The notes under the pieces: model-generated
What the model was told of the DNA's origin: nothing
The model's input: the letters and a program-made list of their open reading frames with translations, nothing else
Databases searched by the model: none
Assembly (NCBI GenBank): GCA_963691705.1
Contig: OY829538.1
Coordinates: forward strand, 14,286,443 to 14,350,442
Direction of reading: 5' to 3'
DNA length: 64,000 nucleotides
DNA from: Viola odorata
Lineage: Eukaryota > Streptophyta > Magnoliopsida > Malpighiales > Violaceae
Shown: piece after piece, positions 10,723-22,262 of the stretch
Layout: each line of letters starts with the position of its first letter
Position numbering within the stretch: position 1 is the stretch's first letter
Position numbers and translations under genes: made by a program

Positions 10723-12742
10723 AGGGCAATAGCATTTAGACCCCCTGTACTAACGTGAAAAACAAACACCTCCCCTGGACTATAAACTTTTTATTCGACC
10801 TCCCCTGCACTTAAAGTCAACGCACCGTGGGTCCATTCCGTCAGTCAACCATAACAGTCTGTTAAAGTTACCTGCTACAACAGGTTTTTTTTTTTAAACC
10901 TGTTGTAGTAGGTAATTATGTAAAAAAAAAAATTCTTTCTTATTTTCTTATTCCAAAAATTCCAAAATTTCTTTCTTCCTTATTTTCTTTTTCCAATAAT
11001 TTAATTATAAAATTCTAAAAAATAATATAATTAATTTAATAAATTCATAAAAATAATATAATTAATTTTTAAAAATTCAGAAAAATAATATAATTAATTT
11101 TAAACTTTAAAAAAAAAATATAATTAATTTTAAATTTTTTTAAAATAATGTAATTAATTAATTATATTTATTAGGTTTTCAACGCATTTAATTAATAATG
11201 TAATTAATTAATTATATTTATTAGGTTTTCAACCAATAATGTAATAATTGGTCAATGTTTCCAATTTTCCTTTTTTATTTCTTCACTGGTGTCTCCCCCA
11301 TATTTTTATTTCTTCACTGTTTTATTTTCCTTTTTAAGTTCGCCGGTGATGGAGAGACGAAGAAGACGACACGACAGTTGCTGCAGCTGCCTGATCTCCT
11401 CCCTCGACCTCCTCCACCAATCGTCGCAGACGCCGCCGTCCTCCTTTTTCTCTCGATCCAACCTCTGTAAAACCACACCATTCCTCATCTGACTACGCCT
11501 ACTTTGCCCTCCTCCGCCGCACTCCCCGCATCTCATCACTGTTGGTTTTAGAATTTTTATTTTGGTAACAGTGGTGCTGATTTGGTTCTGAAGAAGAGGA
11601 TGATTGAAGTACATTAGATTAATTAGGTTTTTTTTTTTTTTTTGTCATGTTAAGTTTTAATTCAAGCTACACAAACACAGAACAAGATCCACCTACAACT
11701 ACCACCTCCCTCCTCCACCTACCGCCACCACTACCTTTCTCTTCCACCTAACACAACCTCTCCTTCACCCACCACCACCACCTCCCTCCACTGTTTCTCG
11801 TCATCCTATCACTAAAATCTCTTACCAAACCCAACTAATAAACCCCAAAATTGTCTTTGTTAAAACCTACCTATTCAACCCAATTAAAGCTAAAGATTAG
11901 ATCTTTACACTAATTATTGCTAAAATTAGGTACTGATGCTGACATTGGTGGACATCCATTGATGGTGGTCGTGTGATTGTTGTGAGCGGCCATGATGAAA
12001 TTGCGCAGCTTCCGTCGCCGATTAGCCCCTCTCTCCATATTTCATGACTCGCGGCAAACAGAGAGAAGGACCGCGAACGAGCTCAAGCTCGCACCTGCTG
12101 CACTGCTGCCTCGATTTCAGGGAATTTGGCAGTTTAGTGATGGGTGGAGGGAAGATCGGGGATGTCGGCGTCGTCATTGGGAGTAGTGGGGTCGAGATAC
12201 ACGATGGGAGACGAGGATGATGATGTGGGGTACGGGGAGGAGGCAGAGGACGAGGGAAGTGAGGTGGAAGGCGGCGGTGTTGAGGTTACCTGTTGTGTGT
12301 GTAGTCTGAAGAATTAGGTTTTTATCAAAAGTGAAATAAGAATGCAGGGAATTACCGAAAAAAGAAAAAGGAAAGAAAGAAAGAAAGAAATTAAGGGCTG
12401 GAAATATTTCTTTAAAGAATCAGTGTTGTAAATTAAAAAGAAAAGAAAAATAGTATAAGAGAAAAATATAAATTAATTATATTAAATTTTTCTCATTTTT
12501 TAGATTAATTAAATTATTTTTTCAATTTTTAAATTAATTATATTATTTAATACATAATGGCATTATTGTAAATAAATGCAACCCGCAACCATAAGTAGAA
12601 ACTAACGGAAAGTTAGTTTGACTAACAGTAGGGGCCTGGATTTTCTTTACCTTTAGTTTAGGGACCTCCATTTGAACTTTTCTAGTCTAGGGGAGGAGTC
12701 TGTTTTTCGACTTAAGTTCAGGGGTTTTTATACTATTGCCCC
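10723..12742. mobile_element. Mutator-like element (MULE) in the Tat LTR
   Basis: A 2020-bp insertion is flanked by identical 9-bp direct repeats, TTGATAAAA, at 10714-10722 and 12743-12751. The intact LTR at about 50655 has this sequence once. Nine bases is the Mutator target size. The long terminal inverted repeats start AGGGCAATAGCATTTAGACCCC and, from the right, GGGGCAATAGTATAAAAACCCC, and continue imperfectly for about 150 bp. No transposase is present. The interior (about 11250-12310) is GC-richer, with proline and arginine-rich open pieces, and could be captured host DNA, but I cannot name a source gene. Confidence 0.85.
10868..10915. repeat. 20-bp stem hairpin in the MULE
   Basis: 10868-10887 (TTACCTGCTACAACAGGTTT) pairs with 10896-10915 with one mismatch, separated by an 8-base T/A spacer. 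It lies at the inner side of the left terminal repeat. Confidence 0.85.
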
Positions 12743-12965
12743 TTGATAAAATGCGATGAGAATTAAAAATATCCTAACAACAGCGAATCGATTTAAAATG
12801 GCGATTAATTAAGTGAAATGACAGAAATGCTAAATTTAATTTAAATGGCATCAAAATTCGGGTATCAATAGTTGCCCCCTCTTTACTGTCTTATCGAAGT
12901 ATTTGATAAGCAGTAAAGACGGTTGCCCCCACATATCCGAATTTTGGCGACACAGCAAGTCTTAC

Positions 12966-13320
12966 CTTAAAGGAGCGTGATGACATCCCTCTGGGAGGAA
13001 AAAGCTCGTTGCTATCACTCTGGGAGGAGATAAGTCGTAGATGTCACTCTAGGAGGAGATATTGTTGTTGTAGCTCTGGGAGGAGATAATCGTTGATGTC
13101 ACTCTAGGAGGAGGTATGCTTTTGAGGGTGTTATTCGGTGATGAGGAAATTGATGTTGTCACTCTATGAGGAGGAAATCTGTTGATGTCACTCTAGGAGG
13201 AAGATAGTTTTGATGATGTCACTCTAGGAGGAGTAGATTTGTTGGTGTCACTCTAGGAGGATAAAGCTGTCGATGTTGTCACTTGGGGAGGAAGATTTGT
13301 CGATGTCACTCTAGGAGGAG
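12966..13320. repeat. Tandem repeat array 1 of the Tat element, left part
   Basis: Degenerate units of about 20-35 bp share the core GATGTCACTCTAGGAGGAG with short variable spacers. The array continues at 29309-30295 on the other side of Athila A, which inserted within it. Confidence 0.85.
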
Positions 13321-14847
13321 TGATCGTCACTCAAAAGTAATATTTTCTGCTAGCAAAATGCACAATAAATGTGTATAGGGCAAATTAGAGTCGAACCACA
13401 AGGATTAATGGTAATATTATGTTCATAATGTATGTCCAGGTCTAAACAGTAACAAGTAACACTTGGGGGGGGTTGGGCTGGCTAATGAAATTAACCAGCG
13501 AGATTTGGATACTAAAGCTAACAAGTGAACTAACTAAAGTAAAAATTATCTAAAGGCAATAAAACAGTATCACAAGAGGGGTAAATCAGATAATAGGAAA
13601 GAGTCTTAGCAAAGTGATTCCGCGGGTTGCGCCTAGGCCTAGTTGGTAATCAGCTCAAGGATATTCCAGTCTCACGGTGCAGACGTGCTATAGAGGCCAG
13701 GTACGCTTAGGCCTCCTGTCTACCTTCGTAAGAGAAGTCTCGCCCAAGGTACGCTTATGGGAGAGACCTTGACACTTCGTCCTTCCCCAAGGTTCGTTTA
13801 TGGGGAGATCCAGAGGCCCATGAAGTGGAGGAAGACACGTCTAGGGAAAGACGTTGTCAGATCCACCCTAGTTAACCTCCAGTCCTAGCCGGATTGGACC
13901 AGCAACCTGATAACTCCGGGCTAGGTGTCTACTGATTCTAAAGAAATGGTAGTAATTACAAAAGAAAATACAGCAGTTGATCAGGCTTCTATAGATCCAG
14001 TGCAATATGACAGTGAAGTGGCAAGAGATTAAATACACGCATAAGAGTTTATGAAGAACATTAAGGCTTCACAACTACCCTTGCAACCCTTGGAAAAACC
14101 TTTGATAAGACAAAAAGATCTAGCTAATCATACTCATAATAACATAAATATAAATAGATTCAATAGCAAGCATAAAAGGAAAACAGGAAAATGGGAAGAA
14201 AACTATTAAATACCAGCCGGAGCTGAAAAGCTCCGGTGAAAGAGTAAGGTTGGCCGGCGGCTACAGCTTGAGGATGGAGGAACCATTCCCAAAGAAGACT
14301 GAAAAATAGAAAGTATGCTGATTTCTGCCTCCTACCAATGTTGCTTACCCTAAAAATCCTAAAGTTACTGTTTATATACAACCCTAAGCTAACTATAGGA
14401 CAAATCCAGCTAAGGGAAGAAGACAAAATGGGAGGAAAGGGACAGCTGGGCTGGAGCATGTCCCAGGAAGAATATTCCTAGGACGCTCAAAAGGGATCAG
14501 AAAGGAATCTTGCTGGCGTCTCTCTTCGTGCGCTCCAAGGAGGATTGCAAGCACGTGCGGCTCAATTCGAGGGCAAAACGCAACACTTTTCGGCTTCACA
14601 GATAGTCCAGGGCTGGATACGAATGCGCGCATCTAGGGCTTGACTGAGGAAATACGTCTAGGCCGCGACGAAGACTGGGAGACTTCCAAAGCTGCTCAAT
14701 TCCATCCCAAAACGTGTGCTTTCTGTCTTTTTCTCCTCCAGGGCTGGATATGGCAAAAAGTATTGAAAATAGAGCAAGTTAGTAGCATCAAGGAGGGGAA
14801 AACATACAAAATTAGAGAGAAAATACCTAGAAAACACACGCATATCA
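13321..14847 (-). repeat. 3' LTR of Athila A
   Basis: It is 1527 bp and nearly identical to 27837-29303, but keeps about 57 bp (around 13430-13490, with a G run) that the other copy lacks. It carries no coding function; open frames in it recur in both copies and are LTR sequence. Confidence 0.92.
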
Positions 14848-14861
14848 TACATCCCCACACT
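14848..14861 (-). promoter_or_regulatory. Polypurine tract of Athila A
   Basis: On the minus strand AGTGTGGGGATGTA directly precedes the 3' LTR. The same motif precedes the 3' LTR of Athila B. Confidence 0.75.
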
Positions 14862-16410
14862 GCCCAATGCTCGCCCTCGAGCATCAATCAAAACTTAAAC
14901 CACCCCAAGACACACACGACACGCATCCAACGAGACACAAGAGCAAGGATCTTTAGGATCATACCAAGTTGCGACACAACAGACCTTGCCTAGATGCACA
15001 CCTGCGTTAAACCAAAAGGATAACGACCCTAGAGATTAAACTTTTCCACATCCAGACCCAAACAGAAGCAATCCTCACTGGTCGTGTTTACACTCGCTCT
15101 CATAAGCAGGGGTCATGTGTTTAAATCACTCAAACTAATGCAATGACACAACAGAACACACAATTTGCACATCAATCCGAGTAGTGATCCACATGCATAG
15201 GAAATCATTCGATCTAAAAGACTTTGCAATGGGGGAAAGAAAGAACAGTGAAAGAGGTGGCTAAGGAAGAGATGAGAGATGAAATGAAACCCGGAATGTT
15301 TCCTTGGTTGAAAGAAGCAAAGTGGTGAGGTAGCGCTCGTCGAGGGCTGAACGGAGGATGAGGGCTAGACAACTGGTACTTCTTCTAGAGAGGGAAGCTC
15401 CTTTCTTTGATAATGTGCTGGCAGGTTCTTTGCTCAGGTTCTTTGTTCACTTATGCTTGTGCCTCGATTCTTTATTGTAATTTTTTTTTTTTTTAGAAAG
15501 ATATATCGAGGCCACAAACCTTGGGCGCTTGGATTTCTCATGGCTAGGGCGAGACATTTCTGCTATTACTTTCATTTCTTCATTCTGTTGCTGCTGGCCC
15601 TTTTTCCCGCTTTCAGCACTGCGACTACGATGTATCTTCCCCACACTTCGGCTTTCCTGTGTTGTCTAGCCCTCGACATTGCCCTCTTCGAACTCTACCT
15701 CACCTGCCAAGGAAAAATTGAATGAATCAGCTCAAATGGTTAAGAAGATAGGGTGAGAAGGGGATGTCGAGGTCTAGAGATGGAGAGTAGAGGCGAAAAA
15801 CAAAGGAGAAGAGAAGCAAAAAGAAATTTACAAAGTCTTTTGTCCTTTCGACGCTTTCCTACGACTAATGGTGTCCGCACCCAGGGATATCATGCAAATT
15901 TAGTGCTTTGCTAAGCCATGCAACTATTCACACATGAACAAAAATATACATCGTTGAGGCTCAATCATGCTCACAAGGTTTAATTTTGATTGCAACTATC
16001 CAGACCTAGATGTGGACATAAGGGACAACAGGCAAAGACTGCGTGACTAGGCCTAGACTGATAAAAAGGACCTTTTTCATGTGCGCAAGCTAGAAGTGTG
16101 TGTCCATGCCTTAGGGGGGGGGGGGGGGTTTAAAACAAAACTGGCAGTGCAAAAAGATAGATGAAAAAAAATCCGAGAAAAAATCTGAGAAAATCCGCAT
16201 CATGCAGTCATGCAACAAACATGAAAATAAACATGCGTTCACACACAAAAATTAAAAAGCAAGCGAAGATAAAGTCCCTCCCCACACTTAGGCGTCACAT
16301 TGTCATCAATGTGAGAAGGGCACACAAACACAGAAGTTCAAATAGAAAGAAAAGTACAAAACAGAAATTTAAAACCCTCCACTAGGGTGAAACGATTGTT
16401 CAGGGCAGGA
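14862..16410 (-). other. Athila A 3' noncoding region
   Basis: This lies between the downstream ORF and the 3' LTR on the minus strand. It holds a block at about 15095-15200 that is also present in Athila B (about 42475-42590, + strand) and in the Tat element (about 44615-44735). A run of 15 G sits at 16114-16128. No gene is supported. Confidence 0.6.
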
Positions 16411-16540
16411 TTAATGGGGTGGGAGATTGCGGCGCGCGACTTCAGTAGTCAGACCGCGAAGTTCGGTAAGGATTGCGTGGAGGAGCCGTTCAAGGGTTGG
16501 AGCATTGATGGTCATAAGAGTGACATCGGGGGCGGGAGTC

Positions 16541-19500
16541 TGTCGCGCCCTACGAAAATTACGAAAAGGTGTAATTCGCGAGTGTGCAACGAAATTTGGG
16601 ACCTTACAATGCTCAGCGTAAACAGACGCCTCGCAACATGCAATGAAGTCGCCACCCTAATTTGGTTGCTAGGTTTAGGGAACCTTAATCGTCATGGCAT
16701 AGGAAATGTAATAAGTAAAAAAACTAAAGGCACACAAAAAAAGGGTCTGGACCCCAGACAAAAGGTTTGGGGTCGTATTATGGTCTCAGGAAGGTGTTAG
16801 GCACCCGAGTCACATCCGAAAATGGTTACCGGTTGATGAGAGAGGTGTTTTAAAAATGTGTTTGATAAAATGCGTTTTTATTTTGAAAGGGGGACCCTCA
16901 GAGGAATCGTCACTTTAGTCTTTTTATGATCGTGATGTTCAGAAATAATTAATCGTTGAACGGGGTTACCGTTTGAACGTCTTTCGGACGGGGTTACCGT
17001 TTATCAAGACCGATTGATTATTTTTTAACGTAACGCGATGGGACTGGATTTTCTGTAAGACTGAATGAGCGCACTCTATGTCATCATCGGGCCATGCATG
17101 ATTAGATTGATTGCTATGTGATCCTATCATGGATTGCTAACAGAGTACAAATTTAAATGATTGCTTTTGAAGTGGAAAAACTGATGTGGGATCGAAAGTC
17201 CCCATGTACATGCAATCAATATATGCGAGAATTTAAAATCACATGAGCATGGCATTTTAAGCAACTCTTTAAACACGTTGTTCATGTGGGTTGATTTTAG
17301 TTCTAGCAGTTCTATATATCATGCGTGCGACTGATATTTGCGAAAAGCGTTGAATAAATAAAAAGGAATCGAAAGGCGTACTTTCGAACGAAGCTTGAAA
17401 TTAACCTACAAAATGAGGGTGTTAGCGATAGCTTGAGAAATAAATAAGCAATTTTATGAGTGCGAAAATTTAAATGACAGTTGATTGCATGTGAGAAATG
17501 ATGGATTTCACGCATACGAAAGTGAGATGCTGAGTTTGATTTGCATGCGAAAAATGATTGATCTTACGCATACGAGAATTTAAATGATGACATGATTGCA
17601 TGTGAAAAATGATTCATTTTACACATACGAGATTTTTAGATGCTGTGTTGCTTGCATGCGAAAAATGATTGATTTTACGCATACGAGAATTTAAATGCTA
17701 CGTTGACTTGCATGCGATAAATGATTGATTTTGATGCATACGAAAATTAAATGCTATGTTGATTGCATGCGATAAATGATTGATTTGACGCATACAAAAA
17801 TTAAATGCTGAGTTGATTGCATGCAAAAAATGATTACGAATGATTAAATGCTGAGTTGATTGCATGCGAAAAATGATTAATTTGACGCATCCGAATAATA
17901 AAATGCTGAGTTGATTGCATGCGAAAAATGATTAATTTTACGCATACGAAATTTATGTGATGACATGATAAGAGCAGAAACATTTAATTGTAGTTGACGA
18001 TTTACAGGGGTTTTAAAGCAGTTGATGACTTGCAGGAAATAAAACAATTGATATTTGCGGAATAATTTCCAGCAGTTTGCGAAAAATTAAAGCAGTTGAT
18101 ATTGCGGAAAATAAAACAATTGATATTGCAGAAAATAAAACAATTGATATTTGCAGAAAATAAAACAGTTGATGTTGCGGAAGAATTTCCAGCAGTTTGT
18201 GAAATATTAAAGCAGTTGATATTTACGAAAAATAAAATGCGGCCGACCATGTAGGCGGTAAAATGAATGACTGAATTTAAATTGCCGAAAGTAAATTGCG
18301 GAAATTTGAAGTGCGAATAATTTAAACAGTTGATAAGTACAGAAAATTAGACAGTTGATATTGCAAAAAATAATCATACGAAGCATACGAATTATTTTTA
18401 TGGAAAAGCGTGATCCGAGGTTTCGGAAAGAATTGAAAATGGGCTGGGCCCAATTTAAAAAAGAAAAGAAACTGAAATGGGCCAGGAATAGTTCCTGGCC
18501 CAAGGAAATGAATTAAACGGTGATGAGCTCGATGCATACGTGAACAATGCCGAGACATGGCACTGTTTATCTTCTTCCTTGGTCGCCGGCGGCCAAGCTC
18601 CGGCTTCCCTTGCTTGTTTCTCGCGATCTTCGTACTGAGACGATCCTCTCCTCGACGGCGTCTCGACCGTACGAAGCTCGAATTTTATTTCAAAACACAG
18701 TGAGTTTAATTTCGAAAAAATGACAAAATCGTTAATTGTCGAAAACTAATTAATTCACACAATCTAGCAAACGATTTTAAAAATTCAAAGTGTGTATTTA
18801 ATCTACATCATGTACGTGAATTAATGGGATAAAAACTAACAATTTATTTGCTCGAAATCGAGCCAAACGAATTTAAAGAAGAAATGGCCAAAAAATTGAA
18901 AGTGAGCTAGAGAGAGAAGGCTCACCGGTGAAGCTTGAACTGGACAATCGATGCTCTAAATGAGCTATCAATCACGAGAGGGAGAGAGAGCAAGGTTTTC
19001 TTGCCAATTTGGTGCCTTTTTTTGCGTTGAATGGCAGTGGCTATTTATAGCCCGAAGTCGCGTGAGGAGAGAGACGCGGTTGTGTGCGTGGAGGCCGTGA
19101 TCGGGAGCTGGCGGGGCTACGGCCGTGATGATGGCTGGTCTAGGCTGCTGTGATGATGAACGAAGGGACAGGAAACGCCCTGAGGCGACGGGAGCAGGTT
19201 GCACAGTGGCCTGCTCCGCTGCTGTTCATGTCCATGGTGCATGTGCACCATGGTTGATTAAATAGTCAACCGTTGATCTGGTTGACTATTTCTAGTTGAC
19301 CAGATCAACGGTTGTGATCAACCTGCTTTTTATTTTATTTAAATGGCCTCGAGCCGAGTCCTGCGAGTAATCGCTCAGACTTTTCGAACCGAAGGTACCT
19401 GCGCGTAGAGAAAAATATGATGAGTCTAACCGTATACAGCGAATAATGAAAATTTTCCGCATAGCGCGTTTATTTTCTCGTTCAAAAGCGTGAAACGTGC

Positions 19501-19985
19501 GAACGGTAAAATAAAAATGTTACGTCGAAAATTACACGAAACGCTGTAGACCGTTGCGAGCAGAAAAAAACTAGCAACTAGTTGATGGAAAACGTTTTAA
19601 AGTTAAGCTATTGTCCGAGCGAATTTACTCGGGTCCAATAAAAGCTCGAATAAAAATAATAATAAAATAATAAAAATACTAAAAATGCGCTAAAATGTTA
19701 AAAATCCTGAAATTTGTGTGATGACCTAAAATGAAGAAAAAACTAGCAAACGACTGCCGGATAGTCAAAAATGTGATTTTTAAGGCTAAAAATAATATTG
19801 ATAATAATAATGAAAATACATGCCGAAAAATTAAAAAGGCGATTTCGAAAGCTGATGATGCTAAAATGCAACGAAACACCTAAAAATGTTAGTGACAGTA
19901 AACTAACTGAGGATGACTGTAAGTTAACTAAATAACAGAAATGCTAAAATTAAGTAAAAATGGCGTCAAAATTCGGGTATCAACA
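16541..19985 (-). mobile_element. Solo LTR of a Tat/Ogre-type element
   Basis: It starts TGTCGCGCCCTACG and ends GGGTATCAACA on the + strand, with the same termini and internal blocks as the LTR at 48871-50780. It is flanked by perfect 5-bp duplications, GAGTC, at 16536-16540 and 19986-19990. No internal retroelement sequence remains, so it arose by recombination between the two LTRs of a full element. At 3445 bp it is much longer than its 1910-bp relative because of internal tandem repeats (about 17440-18340). Confidence 0.93.
17440..18340. repeat. Tandem repeats within the solo LTR
   Basis: From about 17440 to 17960, units of roughly 55-60 bp share TTGCATGCGAAAAATGATTGA and ACGCATACGA. From about 18010 to 18340, a second family of shorter units shares AGCAGTTGATATTGCGGAAAA. 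Neither array is in the 1910-bp LTR at 48871-50780. Confidence 0.85.
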
Positions 19986-22262
19986 GAGTCTCTGCTGGGC
20001 GGGAGCTACTAGCTGGGTCTGGAGGGGGCTGAGTAGAAGATTGCGCTTCTGAAGGCCAAATAAACTTGCCACCGTGCTTTGCTCCATAAACCTGTTCTCT
20101 CTGGCTGGTGCAAACTGTACTGAAAGTCAAAACTTTGCGTGAGAGACAAAGGTGCCCCATCCGGTCAAGAGTTCTGAGGTCCAGAAGCGTGGCCAGGACA
20201 GGGGTTAAAGAGTTATGCTTATCAAGATCGAGACCACGTAATGCAATGGCAAGCAGAGTGATAAGAGAACCAAAGGCGGGCCCTCGACTATTGTTTTGAA
20301 TGCCAGTGACAGTGGTGGCAACCCAAAAGCCTAAGTTAACTCTACGTTTTTTATACATGCACCATAAAAAGAACAATTCTTGCAATGACAGCTGGCCTGA
20401 TGAAGTATGCTTACCTGCGAAGGTAAGGGCCAGATATCGGTGCAAGATGCGCAGGCAAGGATCACTGATTTCATGAGCTTTGGCCGATTTCGGGCTAAAA
20501 TTGGCATGGGAATTGCCAGTTAGCTCCCGAAATGCCGAATTACCATCAAAGTCATCAGGATAATTTGTTAAAGCAGATGTATATGTATTAGAGCCCAAAT
20601 CAGAAGTAGTAACAAAACCCAAGGCATAGTTAAATACATCAATAGACATGGGGAGCCATTTATTCATCAACATAAAACTAACAGCATTCGGGGCCGACAA
20701 ATCAGGGGCAGACTTGCCCCTGGACTTAAATGTTCAGAGGCAGTCCAAAATGAAGTAAAGAACTCTAGGGAGAGCTCGACAAAATTCGGGTGCTCGAGGA
20801 AGAACAGCGCTTCCCACCCTATATTGGCAACATACTCCTTAATTTTTGACCCTACATGCATCTTTTCAAGAAAAGCCATATCCAGGCGTGCACAGGGGCG
20901 CACGCCTTTCGAAAGCAACACAGCCATCCTGTCTAAAGACGGCTTGTCATTAAATATAACCCAACCAGCAGAAGGGGCAGAAGTCACCTGAGAGGGTCGA
21001 GGGGTGGACGCGGAAGATGGGGTCGAGACCTCGACAGAGGGCTTGGCCTTCTTGGCAATCGAGACTTTGGCTTCTCCTTTGTTGGATGGTGGTGCCTTGC
21101 GCTTCTGGGTGGTCGGAGTGGATTCATCTTCCGGCGCTGGTGGAGCTTTCGCCGTGGATTTAGGCTCAGGGGCTGGCTCAGCTGGGCCAGACTCGGTTGC
21201 CTCTTCGCTGGCGCCCTCGACGTCATCTCCTTCTTCTCTTCCATCGCCACTGACATCCATGGCGTCCTTCTCCTCCTCTCCAAGCTCCGGGGGCAACCTC
21301 AGAACCAGGGGATTCAGCTTCTCCATCGGATCCATAGATGAGAACCTCTTTCAGAACCTCCGACACCGTCAGTTCATGCTTGGCCGCGGGAGATGCCTTG
21401 GCTTTCTTTGGACTAGAGCTTTTGGTGGCGGGGTTACGCACGGGAGCCCTGGATTTGCCGGATCTGGTCATGGGTGAAAGTTGAGGAACGACAGTGGTGG
21501 TGTCGGGCTTCTTTTCAGAGGAATCGACAGCGGCAAAACCGGTGGCCAGAGGTGGTGAAGTGGAAACAGTAGGTGGAGGTAAAGTGAGAGAAAGTGGATG
21601 AGATGGGTTTTCACTATGGGTAGAGGAGGAAGAAGAAGCCACGGGGCTATAAGGTGGAGCGTTGGGGCAGGAGCCCGAGGTGTTTCTATGGGCCATCTTC
21701 TTCACTCTTACCATGGTGAAAGGTTGGTGGTGAGGTGAAAAAGGAGAAGAAGGAGGTGGTAGGGATGGTGAGTCATTTTGGGTGAAAGGTAAATGTGAGA
21801 AAAGTGAGGCTGACAAGGTGTTGGAAAGGGGAAAGAGATGGGAAGAGATAGGGACGGATGGAGAGAATCACACTGACGCGTCTGACATGGCGTGGACATG
21901 GCGTGGACGTGGCGCGCTGGGGTTTGGTGTAGCGTGCCCCTTGTCAGCGTCCTCCTGCAAAAAAGGTAAGTGGGTTCAAATTTCAAATGCGCATGAAGAC
22001 AAAAAAGAGGGAAACAAAGGGATAAACATAGGAAAGGAACAAGGAAAGTAATTACATGCGTGGTAAAAAGAGAAACAAATCAAATCCTCATTAATTAAAA
22101 GAGAGCGCATGCGTGGACATAAAATAGACAATTAGACAAGAAATTAAATGCGTGTTCAGGGTAAGAGAATAAAGAGAAGGGAAAGAGAGGGGAATGGCAT
22201 GCGGAATGCCCGCTCAGTTGGCCTTGGCATTGACGTCCAGGCCTGGACGTTCTCAACGGAGT

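Larger units (their letters stand above)
9138..12872 (-). repeat. 3' LTR of the Tat element, 5'-truncated on the map and split by a Mutator-like element
   Basis: It matches the LTR at 48871-50780 from its position 49078 onward. The outermost 207 bp (TGTCGCACCCC to the CTAAAC run) are missing, and the junction at 9138 abuts AT-rich hAT DNA directly. The inner terminus reads TATTGA on the minus strand instead of TGTTGA. The 2.0-kb insert at 10723-12742 accounts for the extra length. Confidence 0.85.
16411..21714 (-). pseudogene. Athila A downstream ORF (env position), interrupted by a solo LTR
   Basis: The probable start is the ATG at 21714 (MVRVKKMAHRN, matching the start of the B copy) and the stop is TAA at 16411-16413. 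The N-terminal part is Ser/Pro/Lys-rich and disordered. A conserved globular region follows, with VIFNDKPSLDRM, EYVANIGWEALFFLEHPNF, HRYLALTFAG and ELFFLWCMYKKRRVNLGFW. Two frameshifts are needed (near 21230-21330 and 20670-20700). A solo LTR at 16541-19985 splits the last part; removing it and one target duplication restores a frame ending in a short helical tail that matches the B copy's trailing sequence. The family is likely the plant retrotransposon ORF found 3' of Athila integrase (ATHILA ORF-1 / putative plant transposon protein). Its function is unknown, and no signal peptide or membrane segment is evident. Confidence 0.75.

Noticed and set aside
11255..12186. Several open frames inside the MULE at 10723
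   Set aside because: Low-complexity Pro/Arg-rich peptides overlapping on both strands; no transposase motif and no recognisable captured gene.
16387..16800. 137-codon + strand frame
   Set aside because: It runs antisense over the end of the Athila A downstream ORF and into the solo LTR; both are explained by the opposite strand.
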